A stretch of 64,000 nt of DNA from contig CP081102.1 in the NCBI GenBank assembly GCA_025141835.1, positions 682,001-746,000 on the forward strand, written 5' to 3'. The stretch is from Rhodobacteraceae bacterium M385. Lineage in GTDB: Bacteria; Pseudomonadota; Alphaproteobacteria; Rhodobacterales; Rhodobacteraceae. Shown one piece after another: positions 50,491-58,692 of this stretch. How positions within the stretch are numbered: position 1 is the stretch's first letter; each line of letters begins with the position of its first letter. The position numbers and the translations under genes were made by a program. The notes beneath the pieces are model-generated. The model saw only the letters and a list, made by a program, of their open reading frames with translations, was not told where the DNA came from and did no database searches.

Positions 50491-51273
50491 ATGAAGATTT
50501 TGATCGTTCCGACCAAAGAGGCCGCGATTGCGCGGGCGGCGGATATCGTCGCGGCGGAAGTTGCCGCCAAGCCGGATGCGGTTCTGGGCCTTGCAACAGG
50601 GGGCACGATGGTGCCGCTTTACGCGGAACTGGCGCGGCGGCACCGGGGGGGAGATTTCTCGATGGCGGGGGTGACCTCGTTCAATCTGGATGAATACGTG
50701 GGCCTCGCCCCTGATCATCCGGGATCGTATCACCATTACATGGCCGAGGCGTTGTTTGACCTGACCGACATGCGCAAGGATCACGCGCATCTTCCGCGCG
50801 GCGATGCCGCTGACCCCAAGGCAGAAGCACTGGCCTATGAGGCGCGGATTGCCAAGGCGGGCGGCATTGATTTGCAGCTTCTGGGGATCGGGCAGAACGG
50901 CCATATCGGCTTCAATGAGCCCACGTCGAGCCTTGGGTCGCGCACAAGGATCAAGACGCTGACCGACAGCACGTTGCGTGCTAACCGCCCCTATTTCGAC
51001 AGTGACGAAGCGGTGCCGAAATATGCGATCACGATGGGCATCGCCTCGATTCTGGAGGCGCGAACCTGTCTGTTGTTGGCATTGGGTGAGGCCAAGGCGG
51101 ACGCCGCCGCGGCGATGATCGAGGGGGCGGTGAGCGCCATGTGTCCGGCCTCGGCCCTGCAAATGCACCCGCAAACCACGGTTATTCTGGACGAGGCCGC
51201 CGCCAGCAAGTTGAAGTTGATCGAGTATTACCACCACGTTCACCCCGGAGGGCAAGAGAGTGAATACTCCTGA
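50491..51273 (+). CDS. nagB: Glucosamine-6-phosphate deaminase
   Basis: The 260-residue enzyme converts glucosamine-6-phosphate to fructose-6-phosphate and ammonia. Motifs: LGLATGGTMVPLYAELARRH, SFNLDEYVGLAPDHPGSYHH, LLGIGQNGHIGFNEP and SRTRIKTLT, with the catalytic aspartate and histidine in place. ATG 50491 is preferred over GTG 50482 since KILIVPTKE is the usual N-terminus. It overlaps nagA by 14 bp. Confidence 0.96.
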   Translation: MKILIVPTKEAAIARAADIVAAEVAAKPDAVLGLATGGTMVPLYAELARRHRGGDFSMAGVTSFNLDEYVGLAPDHPGSYHHYMAEALFDLTDMRKDHAHLPRGDAADPKAEALAYEARIAKAGGIDLQLLGIGQNGHIGFNEPTSSLGSRTRIKTLTDSTLRANRPYFDSDEAVPKYAITMGIASILEARTCLLLALGEAKADAAAAMIEGAVSAMCPASALQMHPQTTVILDEAAASKLKLIEYYHHVHPGGQESEYS

Positions 51274-52402
51274 CCGGATCTTCGCGCGGCGTCTGTTTGC
51301 GGGCGGCGGGGCAGAGCCGCTAAGCAACCAGATGATCGAGGTTGAAGGCGGCCGCGTGACAGCGGTGCGCGGGGCTGACGTGCCGGGTGATGCGCCCGCC
51401 TATGATATCGTGGCGCCCGGTTTTCTGGATCTTCAGATCAACGGCGCGGCGGACGTGCAGTTCAACTTTGATCCGACACCTGAGGCCACCGCAAAGATCG
51501 CCGAAGGCGCAAGGGTCGGAGGCACAGCGCATATTCTACCGACGTTCATTACCGCTCCCGGCCAAGATTACCGCCAAGCGATTGCAGCGGTGGGCGACGC
51601 CTTGGCGGCCAAGGTGCCGGGGGTTTTGGGGCTCCATCTGGAAGGTCCGTTCCTGTCGCCGGAACGCCCCGGCATTCATCCCGCGACGGCCATTCGTCCG
51701 ATGGTGGAAGAAGACATCAGGGCGGTGGAAGACGCCGCGAAGCGCGGCCCCGTGCTGCTGACCATCGCGCCCGAGTGCCAAGACGCGGGCGTGATCGCAC
51801 GGTTGGCGAAGGCGGGGGTGCTTGTCTTCGTGGGCCATTCCGCCGCCACCGCCGACCAGATCGAGGCGGCCGAGGCCGAGGGCCTGCAAGGGGCGACGCA
51901 TCTGTTTAACGCCATGAGCCAGCTAACCGGGCGGGAGCCGGGGGTTGCGGGGGCTGTCATGTTCTCGGGCACGCTATTCGCCGGGATCATCGCCGACGGC
52001 CATCACGTGGACTGGCGCAACATCGCCCTTGCGGCCCGCGAAATGCCGGGGCGCTTGTTTCTTGTGACCGACGCGATGCTGACGTTGGCAGGCAAGGCAC
52101 AGGGGTTCGATCTGTTGGGCAAGGAGATCACCTTGCAGGGCGACCGTTTGACTGACGGGACCGGGCGGTTGGCGGGGGCCCATGTGGATATGGTGACCTG
52201 CGTGCGCAACATGGCGGCCCAGGGCGGTGTCACTTTGGCGCAAGCGTTGCACATGGCCAGCGGTATTCCGGCAGCCTCGCTTCGGTTGCAGGGGGAGTTG
52301 GGCCGGGTGGAGGCGGGGTTTCGCGCCTCACTCACGTGCATGGACGACGCGCTGGGGGTGCAGGCCGTTATGGTCGACGGAGAGGTTTTCACCCAAGGGT
52401 GA
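51260..52402 (+). CDS. nagA: N-acetylglucosamine-6-phosphate deacetylase
   Basis: The 380-residue amidohydrolase removes acetate from N-acetylglucosamine-6-phosphate. Motifs: DIVAPGFLDLQINGAADVQF, LHLEGPFLSPERPGIHP (metal glutamate), VGHSAATADQIEAAEAEGLQ, ATHLFNAMSQLTGREPG, LVTDAML. It starts at GTG 51260, with GGAGG 9 bp upstream, inside nagB. No nagK or transporter is nearby, so acetylglucosamine arrives phosphorylated by other means. Confidence 0.95.
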   Translation: MNTPDRIFARRLFAGGGAEPLSNQMIEVEGGRVTAVRGADVPGDAPAYDIVAPGFLDLQINGAADVQFNFDPTPEATAKIAEGARVGGTAHILPTFITAPGQDYRQAIAAVGDALAAKVPGVLGLHLEGPFLSPERPGIHPATAIRPMVEEDIRAVEDAAKRGPVLLTIAPECQDAGVIARLAKAGVLVFVGHSAATADQIEAAEAEGLQGATHLFNAMSQLTGREPGVAGAVMFSGTLFAGIIADGHHVDWRNIALAAREMPGRLFLVTDAMLTLAGKAQGFDLLGKEITLQGDRLTDGTGRLAGAHVDMVTCVRNMAAQGGVTLAQALHMASGIPAASLRLQGELGRVEAGFRASLTCMDDALGVQAVMVDGEVFTQG

Positions 52403-52427
52403 GAGTGAAAGAGAAGGGTATAACGCA

Positions 52428-53354
52428 ATGAGCGAGCAGACTTGCATCCTAATCGGGGCGGGCATGGATTGCGGCAAACGACGCCGGGGCTGTGTCATGG
52501 GGCCGGATGCCTACCGCACGGCAGGCTTGGCAGAAACGCTGGCTGAGCTGGGCTGGAGGGCCGAGGATCGGGGGAACCTTCCCGGCCCGGTCTGGGTCGA
52601 CGATGCCCCCAAGGGCGAGGTTCACGCTTTTGCCGAAACCATCGAATGGACGCGCCTTTTGGCCGACGCGGCAGAGGCTGCGATGGCCGATGGTTTCCCG
52701 ATCTTCATGGGCGGCGATCACGCGCTATCGCTGGGCACCGTGGCGGGTGTTGCGGCCCATGCCGCCAAGCAAGACCGTCCCTTGTTCGTGCTGTGGCTGG
52801 ACGCGCACCCCGATATCAACACGCCGCAAACCACCGCCTCGGGCAATCTGCACGGCACGCCGATTGCCTATGTCACGGGCCAAGACGGCTTTGCGGGCTT
52901 CCCGCCCCTGAAGGCTCCTGTGCCACCGGAGAACGTCTGTTTCATCGGGCTGCGGTCCGTCGATGCGCCGGAACGTGCGTTCATCACCGAAAGCGGCATG
53001 ACCGCCATCGACATGCGCCAGATTGACGAAAGTGGCATTGCCGCCCCGTTGAAGGATTTCCTTGCCAAGGTGGAGGCAGCGGGGGGCGTGCTTCATGTGT
53101 CCCTTGATGTGGATTTCCTTGATCCCTCTATCGCGCCTGCGGTGGGGACGACCGTGCCCGGCGGCGCAACTTTCCGAGAGGCGCATCTGGTGATGGAGAT
53201 GTTGCACGACAGTGGCCTTGTGACATCCCTTGATCTGGTAGAGCTGAACCCGTTTCTTGATGATCGGGGTCGCACCGCTAACTTGATGGTGGATCTTGCG
53301 GCATCGCTGTTTGGACGCCGCGTTTTCGACCGTCGCACCCATAGCCGCGCGTAA
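52428..53354 (+). CDS. rocF: Arginase
   Basis: The 308-residue ureohydrolase has all manganese-ligand motifs: GGDHALSLGTVAGVAA, LWLDAHPDINTPQTTASGNL and VSLDVDFLDPSIAPAVGTTV, plus the arginase-type MVDLAASLFGRR end. It splits arginine into ornithine and urea. Agmatinase and formimidoylglutamase are relatives; HGTP and the N-terminal GMDCGKRRRGCVMGPDAYR (small substrate specificity) favour arginase, and hutF/hutG make formimidoylglutamase unnecessary. Its start ATG 52428 follows GAAGGG 26 bp after nagA. Confidence 0.9.
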   Translation: MSEQTCILIGAGMDCGKRRRGCVMGPDAYRTAGLAETLAELGWRAEDRGNLPGPVWVDDAPKGEVHAFAETIEWTRLLADAAEAAMADGFPIFMGGDHALSLGTVAGVAAHAAKQDRPLFVLWLDAHPDINTPQTTASGNLHGTPIAYVTGQDGFAGFPPLKAPVPPENVCFIGLRSVDAPERAFITESGMTAIDMRQIDESGIAAPLKDFLAKVEAAGGVLHVSLDVDFLDPSIAPAVGTTVPGGATFREAHLVMEMLHDSGLVTSLDLVELNPFLDDRGRTANLMVDLAASLFGRRVFDRRTHSRA

Positions 53355-53441
53355 GTCGCGAATTTCGCGCTGGTATCTGGGGCGGGTTCGTTCTTGAGTA
53401 GGGAAAAGGGGTGTCTTTACGGCATCCAAAGGGGGGCTTGC

Positions 53442-54653
53442 ATGGATTTCGAACTCAACGCCAAGACGGCTGAACTCAAAGCGCGGGTGCTGGATTTCAT
53501 GGAGCGCCATGTGATCCCGGCAGAACGTGAATACCACGAATTTGTGGAGGCATCCGACAACCGATGGGTGATTCCGCCGGTGATGGAAGACCTAAAGGCC
53601 AAAGCCCGCGCGGAAGGGCTGTGGAACCTGTGGTGCCCGCATCTGGAATACGGTGCCGGGTTCAACAACCTTGATTATGCGCCTTTGGCGGAAGTCATGG
53701 GGCGCTCCATCATTGGGCCAGAGGTGTTCAACTGCAACGCGCCGGACACGGGCAATATGGAAGTGTTCATTCAATACGCGACGCAAGCCCAGAAGGACGC
53801 CTGGTTGGCCCCACTTTTGGCGGGTGAAATCCGATCTGCGTTCTGTATGACCGAGCCTGACGTAGCCTCTTCCGACGCTACGAATGTTCAAACCTCGATC
53901 CTGCGCGATGGTGATGACTACGTGATTAACGGGCGCAAATGGTGGTCCACCGGCGCGCCTGATCCGCGGTGCGAAATCTTCATCGTGATGGGCAAAAGCG
54001 ATTTCGAGGCCGAACGCCACAAGCAGCAAAGCATGATCTTGGTGCCCAAGAACACGCAAGGGGTGAAAGTGGTGAGGGCAATGAAAGTCTTCGGCACCGA
54101 TGACGCGCCCCACGGCCATGCCGAGATTATCTTTGACAATGTTCGCGTGCCCGCCAGCAACATGCTTCTGGGCGAGGGGCGCGGTTTTGAGATTGCCCAA
54201 GGCCGCCTTGGGCCGGGGCGCATCCACCATTGCATGCGCTTGATCGGGTGCGCTCAGCGCGCGTTGGAGTTGCTGATTGACCGGACCGCAAGCCGCGTGG
54301 CCTTCGGCAAACCCCTGTCCGAGCAGGGCGTGATCCAGCAGCATATCGCTCTTTCAGCCTGCGAGATCGAGCAAGCCCGCCTGCTGACCATGGCCGCCGC
54401 CGACAAGATGGACCGCGAAGGCAACAAAGCCGCCCGAGACCTGATCGCCATGGCCAAGATCGCTGTGCCGCAGATGGCGCAGACGGTGATCGACCGAGCC
54501 ATCCAAGCCCATGGTGCGATGGGGGTCAGCCAAGATACGTTCCTTGCCGAAGCCTTCGCCTATGCCCGCACCGCGCGGATTGTGGATGGCCCCGACGAGG
54601 TCCATCAAGCCAGCCTTGCCCGACTATTGCAGCGGCAACGGCAAGCGGGATGA
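53442..54653 (+). CDS. Acyl-CoA dehydrogenase (ACAD10/11-like)
   Basis: The 403-residue flavoprotein starts at ATG 53442. FAD/substrate motifs: FCMTEPDVASSDATNVQTSI, GRKWWSTGAPDPRCEIFIVM, APHGHAEIIFDNVRVPASNM, RVAFGKPLSEQGVIQQHIAL, AIQAHGAMGVSQDTFLAEAF. The GAPDPRCEIFIVMGK segment and the pairing with the following phosphotransferase gene (4-bp overlap) match ACAD10/ACAD11, which in animals is one fused protein that handles 4-hydroxyacyl-CoAs. Confidence 0.92.
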   Translation: MDFELNAKTAELKARVLDFMERHVIPAEREYHEFVEASDNRWVIPPVMEDLKAKARAEGLWNLWCPHLEYGAGFNNLDYAPLAEVMGRSIIGPEVFNCNAPDTGNMEVFIQYATQAQKDAWLAPLLAGEIRSAFCMTEPDVASSDATNVQTSILRDGDDYVINGRKWWSTGAPDPRCEIFIVMGKSDFEAERHKQQSMILVPKNTQGVKVVRAMKVFGTDDAPHGHAEIIFDNVRVPASNMLLGEGRGFEIAQGRLGPGRIHHCMRLIGCAQRALELLIDRTASRVAFGKPLSEQGVIQQHIALSACEIEQARLLTMAAADKMDREGNKAARDLIAMAKIAVPQMAQTVIDRAIQAHGAMGVSQDTFLAEAFAYARTARIVDGPDEVHQASLARLLQRQRQAG

Positions 54654-55678
54654 CCCCAACGCCCACCGATATCGCGGCCCTTGGCCCGTGGTTAGAGACC
54701 CATGTGCCGGGTCTTGGGCAGTGTCTGGGTTTCGAAAAGTTTGGGGACGGGCAATCAAACCCCACCTACCGGATCGACGCCAGCGGCGGCACCTTCGTTC
54801 TACGGGCGCAACCGCCGGGGCAGCTTCTGCCCGGGGCGCACCGCGTGGACCGAGAAGCGCGGATCATTGCCGGGTTGCACGAAACCCCGGTGCCCGTGCC
54901 ACGTATCTTGGCGCAAAGCGACGCCGATGGCCCCTTGGGGCGCATGTTTGTGGTGATGAGCCATGTGGCAGGGCAGATCTACTGGGACCCGGCCTTGCCG
55001 GGCATGGTGCCGGATGATCGAGGGGCCATCTACGCCGCGATGAACCGAGTGCTTGCGGATTTGCACGACGTGGAGCCAGAGGCGGCGGGGTTGGCGGATT
55101 TCGGGCGCAGGGGGGATTATTTTCAACGCCAGCTTGCGACGTGGACGCGCCAGTATCGCGCCTCGGAAACGGACAAGATCGCGGAAATGGATCAGCTTAT
55201 TTGTTGGTTAGAGGGGAACTTGCCGAAGGATGACGGGCGCTGGGGTCTGGTGCACGGGGACTTTCGGATGGATAACATGATTTTCGACCCCCAAAGTCAC
55301 AGCGTCGCGGCGGTGTTGGATTGGGAGCTTTCGACCATCGGGCACCCCTTCGCCGATTTGGCCTATCAATGTATGCAATGGCGGCTGCCCAACGAGGGGG
55401 CGTTCAAGGGGTTGGGCGGCGTGGACCGCACGGCGGCAGGTATTCCGACTGAGGCCGAGTATGTTTCGCAATATTGCGCCCGACGGGGCCTGTCCGGCAT
55501 TGAGAACTGGCGTTTCTACATCGCCTTCAGCTTCTTTCGGTTAGCTGCCATTTTGCAGGGGGTTTATCGGCGGTCATTGGACGGAAATGCCTCTAACACC
55601 CAGACGGCGCATCTGTACGGAAAGGCCGTGCCGGTTCTGGCTGAAATGGCGATGGCGGAGGTCGGTTCAGGCCCCTGA
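54650..55678 (+). CDS. APH-family phosphotransferase (ACAD10/11-type kinase)
   Basis: The 342-residue kinase has FGDGQSNPTYRIDASGGTFV (ATP loop), VLRAQPPGQLLPGAHRVDRE, catalytic LVHGDFRMDNMIFD and VLDWELSTIGHPFADLAY. In the ACAD11 and levulinate (lvaA/lvaC) systems this kinase phosphorylates the 4-hydroxy group of an acyl-CoA, and the dehydrogenase partner then eliminates phosphate. The overlap ATGA with the dehydrogenase supports the same two-step role here. It is not an antibiotic-resistance gene. Confidence 0.92.
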   Translation: MTPTPTDIAALGPWLETHVPGLGQCLGFEKFGDGQSNPTYRIDASGGTFVLRAQPPGQLLPGAHRVDREARIIAGLHETPVPVPRILAQSDADGPLGRMFVVMSHVAGQIYWDPALPGMVPDDRGAIYAAMNRVLADLHDVEPEAAGLADFGRRGDYFQRQLATWTRQYRASETDKIAEMDQLICWLEGNLPKDDGRWGLVHGDFRMDNMIFDPQSHSVAAVLDWELSTIGHPFADLAYQCMQWRLPNEGAFKGLGGVDRTAAGIPTEAEYVSQYCARRGLSGIENWRFYIAFSFFRLAAILQGVYRRSLDGNASNTQTAHLYGKAVPVLAEMAMAEVGSGP

Positions 55679-55754
55679 CACGCCCGATCTTCAATGTGTT
55701 CGCCATCTTCTGGCGACGCTGTTAGATTGCCGCAGAACATACGGGAGCACGACC

Positions 55755-56585
55755 ATGGGTGACACAACCACCATCAAATTTCACGACGGCCACGAGATGC
55801 CGCAACTGGGTTTCGGCATTTGGCAGGTGCCACAGGAGATCGCCGGAGAGGCCGTGAAAAGCGCCATCGACACCGGATATCGGATGATAGATGGCGCCTA
55901 CATATATATGAATGAGTTGGGCTTGGGCGAAGGGGTTGAAGCGGCCTCGGTCCCTCGGGATGAGATCTTCATCACCACGAAGGTCTGGAACTACGACCAA
56001 GGCCGCGACAAGGCGCGGGCCTCGGTCGAGCGGAGTTTGAAAAACATCGGTGTGGACCAGCTTGATCTCGTGCTGATCCATTGGCCGGTGCCAAGCCAGG
56101 ACATGTACGTCGAGACGTGGAAAGCCTTCATCGAGATGCGCGACGAAGGGATGATGCGGTCCATCGGCGTGTCGAACTTCAACAAGGACCATCTGGAGCG
56201 GATCATCGCAGAGACTGGCGAAGTGCCGGTGCTGAACCAGATCGAGGTAAACCCCGAACTGCAACAGCCCGACATGCGGGCGTTCCATGCCGAGCATAAT
56301 ATCGTGACGCAGGCTTGGACGCCCCTTGGCAATGCACGTTCGTTCGAGGCGAACCCAATCGTTTCGGCGGCCAAGCGCACGGGCAAAAGCCCGGCGCAGG
56401 TTATCATTCGCTGGCATCTGCAACTGGGCAACGCGGTGATCCCGCGGTCCGTCAAACCGCATCGTCAGGCGGAGAACTTGGACGTATTTGACTTCACCCT
56501 GACGGACGCCGAGATGGAGGCGATCACCACGTTGGATGTGGGGCTGCGCACTGGGCCGGACCCGTCGGTTTTCAAAATGATGTAA
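55755..56585 (+). CDS. Aldo/keto reductase
   Basis: The 276-residue barrel enzyme has the catalytic tetrad in YRMIDGAYIYMNE (D, Y), ITTKVWN (K) and VLIHWPVP (H), and the NADPH segment IPRSVKPHRQAENLDVFDF. The IDGAYIYMNE sequence differs from the usual IDTAxxYxNE in an alanine-to-glycine switch but keeps Asp and Tyr. It resembles 2,5-diketo-gluconate reductase-like proteins. Substrate unknown. A strong terminator follows. Confidence 0.93.
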   Translation: MGDTTTIKFHDGHEMPQLGFGIWQVPQEIAGEAVKSAIDTGYRMIDGAYIYMNELGLGEGVEAASVPRDEIFITTKVWNYDQGRDKARASVERSLKNIGVDQLDLVLIHWPVPSQDMYVETWKAFIEMRDEGMMRSIGVSNFNKDHLERIIAETGEVPVLNQIEVNPELQQPDMRAFHAEHNIVTQAWTPLGNARSFEANPIVSAAKRTGKSPAQVIIRWHLQLGNAVIPRSVKPHRQAENLDVFDFTLTDAEMEAITTLDVGLRTGPDPSVFKMM

Positions 56586-56602
56586 GCCATAGGGCTTTAG
56601 TC

Positions 56603-56629
56603 GGGCATCCCTTCGGGGGTGCCCTTTTC
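56603..56629 (+). terminator. Rho-independent terminator after the aldo/keto reductase
   Basis: GGGCATCCC-TTC-GGGGGTGCCC followed by TTTTCC, 18 bp after the stop codon. Confidence 0.9.
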
Positions 56630-56648
56630 CTTTGCAGTGGCGACCGCG

Positions 56649-57326
56649 TCAGGCTTTGGGCGTTGCTGCTGCTTGCAAGGCAGAGGCCGCGTGGCGCAGG
56701 CCGTTCTGGATGTGCTGTTCAAGCAAGGTGGCGGCAAGATCAGCATCGCGGGCGAGGGCGGCCTCTAGCATCTTGTCGTGTTCATCCGCCGCGACGGACC
56801 CACGGTGGGTCAGTACCAGCATCTGATATCGCAGGTATTTGTCGTATATTTTTGAGTGTAGTGACAGCAGGTTACGAGAGTTGCAGGCCTGGATCATCGC
56901 AAGGTGAAACTCGCCGTCGTAGCGTTTCCACGTTTCTTCCTCGGACAGATCACCCGATAGCATTTGCCGCTCTAGTCGAGCCAGTTTGTGGCGGGCAGCG
57001 ACAAGGTTTCCCTCCCATTCCGTATCGCCGGTGGCGATGGAAACTCGCAGGGCGTGGCACTCTAGCAGGGTGCGCAGATTGGCGATTTCGATCAGGTCAT
57101 CGTGGGACACCGGCGTTACGAAGAAGCCGCGTTGCTGGGGCGCATCGACGAAGCCATCGCTGGCCAGACGGCTCAACGCTTCGCGCAGGGTCGAGGGGCT
57201 GGCGGGATAGCGTTTCTTGAGCGTATCCAGCTTCAGTTTCGCGCCCGGTTGCAAGGCGCCAAAGATGATATCGCGTTTGATCTGCTGATAGGTGCTGGCC
57301 CCGACCGTGGCGTTAATATCAGTCAT
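56649..57326 (-). CDS. GntR-family regulator, FCD subfamily
   Basis: The 225-residue protein has a winged helix (TYQQIKRDIIFGALQPGAKL, LKKRYPASPSTLREALSRLA, about 12-60) and an FCD effector domain with the metal-ligand aspartate/histidine pattern (RYDGEFHLAMIQACNSRNLL, and HDKMLEAALARDADLAATLL). It is divergent from the Gfo/Idh/MocA-TRAP-aldolase operon and is the obvious regulator of it; FCD proteins usually bind a carboxylate such as a sugar acid. Two palindromes lie in the shared intergenic region. Confidence 0.93.
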   Translation of the reverse strand: MTDINATVGASTYQQIKRDIIFGALQPGAKLKLDTLKKRYPASPSTLREALSRLASDGFVDAPQQRGFFVTPVSHDDLIEIANLRTLLECHALRVSIATGDTEWEGNLVAARHKLARLERQMLSGDLSEEETWKRYDGEFHLAMIQACNSRNLLSLHSKIYDKYLRYQMLVLTHRGSVAADEHDKMLEAALARDADLAATLLEQHIQNGLRHAASALQAAATPKA

Positions 57327-57354
57327 CTACCGGGTCCGTTTTCTGCGGTGCCGA

Positions 57355-57400
57355 GGTACATTCTGTACCCCGCTAGGATAGATGAAATATGTTGCAACAT
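57355..57400. promoter_or_regulatory. Two palindromes in the GntR/MocA divergent promoter
   Basis: GGTACA-TTC-TGTACC (57355-57369) and ATGTTGCAACAT (57389-57400) are both perfect dyads. They lie 30-75 bp before the gntR start and 125-170 bp before the oxidoreductase start. GntR/FCD sites commonly have this length and shape. Confidence 0.65.
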
Positions 57401-57523
57401 CCAATATTTGTCAAAATATCCGATGTTATTGCGAATCGGAATTGGGTGCCCTAGCGTCATTTGAGCGGACGGCCTGCACAGAGGTTGGTCGAGCACCGCT
57501 TTGCAACGGCGTAGGAATAGTAA

Positions 57524-58612
57524 GTGGCAGATAGCGTACGCCTCGCAATTTCGGGCTTTGGATTGATCGGACAGCGCCACGCCAAGGCGATCGCGGGCTT
57601 GCCGGAGGTTTCCTTGGTCGGTGTGGTGGAGCCCGGGGGGGACGGGCGCGGGGCAGCGGCGGCCCTTGGGGTGCCTTGCTATGCGGACCTTGCAGAAATG
57701 ATCGAGGCGCAGACCCCCGATGGGGTCATCATCGCCACGCCCACACCGCTGCATGTGGCCCAGGCGATGGCCTGCATCGAGCGCAAAGTGCCGGTTTTGA
57801 TTGAGAAGCCTTTGGCCACCTCGGTCGCTGAAGGGATTGCGGTGGCGCAGGCGGCTGACGCCCGTGGTGTGCCTATTCTGGTGGGCCATCACCGCCGCCA
57901 TAACCCGCTGATAAAGCGCGCGTTTGAGGCGATACAGGCCGGGGATATCGGTGAGGTCCGCGCGGTGCAGGCGACTTGTTGGTTCTACAAGCCGGACAGT
58001 TATTTTAAGCAGGCTCCTTGGCGCAAACAGGTCGGGGCGGGGCCGATCTCGGTCAATCTGGTCCATGATGTGGACCTGATCCGCCATCTTTGCGGAGAGG
58101 TCCGAAGCGTGCGGGCCGTGGCCACCCCGTCGCGGCGCGGCTTTGCCAATGAAGACGTTGCCGCCGCCGTGCTGGAACTGGAGAATGGAGCGATTGGGAC
58201 GCTAACCGTGTCCGACAGCATCGCCGCCCCGTGGAGTTGGGAGATGACCGCGCAAGAGCATCCAGTCTATCCCGCCACGCCTGAGAGTTGTTACCTGATC
58301 GGCGGATCAAAAGGCGCGTTATCGGTTCCAGACCTGCGGGTTTGGTCCCATACTGGCCCGGAGCCTGATTGGTGGACGCCGATCAGCGCCACAAGCCTAA
58401 CACGAGAGGCAGCTGACCCGTTGGTCGCGCAGCTCGCACATTTTGCGGCCATCATTCTTGGCCAAACCACACCGCTGGTATCGGGATGGGAGGGGCTGCG
58501 CACCTTGGAGGTGGTGGAGGCCCTACAGGTGTCCGCCGAAAGCGGGGAGGTCGTTCGGTTGGGAGCCGAAGCGGACAGCCCTGAAACATGGGAGGGCAGA
58601 GAGAACGGCTGA
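57524..58612 (+). CDS. Gfo/Idh/MocA-family oxidoreductase
   Basis: From GTG 57524 (behind AGGAA) the product has 362 residues: a Rossmann fold (RLAISGFGLIGQRHAKAIAG, about 5-24), the conserved EKP in VLIEKPLATSVAEG (about 91-104) and a C-terminal beta-sheet domain with NLVHDVDLIRHLCGE (the HD metal/substrate region). Such NAD(P) enzymes oxidise sugars, inositols or sugar acids. It opens the operon with the TRAP transporter. Confidence 0.93.
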   Translation: MADSVRLAISGFGLIGQRHAKAIAGLPEVSLVGVVEPGGDGRGAAAALGVPCYADLAEMIEAQTPDGVIIATPTPLHVAQAMACIERKVPVLIEKPLATSVAEGIAVAQAADARGVPILVGHHRRHNPLIKRAFEAIQAGDIGEVRAVQATCWFYKPDSYFKQAPWRKQVGAGPISVNLVHDVDLIRHLCGEVRSVRAVATPSRRGFANEDVAAAVLELENGAIGTLTVSDSIAAPWSWEMTAQEHPVYPATPESCYLIGGSKGALSVPDLRVWSHTGPEPDWWTPISATSLTREAADPLVAQLAHFAAIILGQTTPLVSGWEGLRTLEVVEALQVSAESGEVVRLGAEADSPETWEGRENG

Positions 58613-58692
58613 TATTCTGAAAGAAATCTACCAATGTCTAAAAATACAGCTTAATGCTTGAATAACGATCAACTGATCCTTGGGAGGACTCT

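Noticed and set aside
50290..51327. Long minus-strand ORF opposite nagB
   Set aside because: Antisense to nagB with no recognisable domain; arginine-rich shadow.
52428..53354. Formimidoylglutamase in place of arginase
   Set aside because: hutF and hutG already complete the pathway through formylglutamate, and the sequence keeps the arginase-type motifs.
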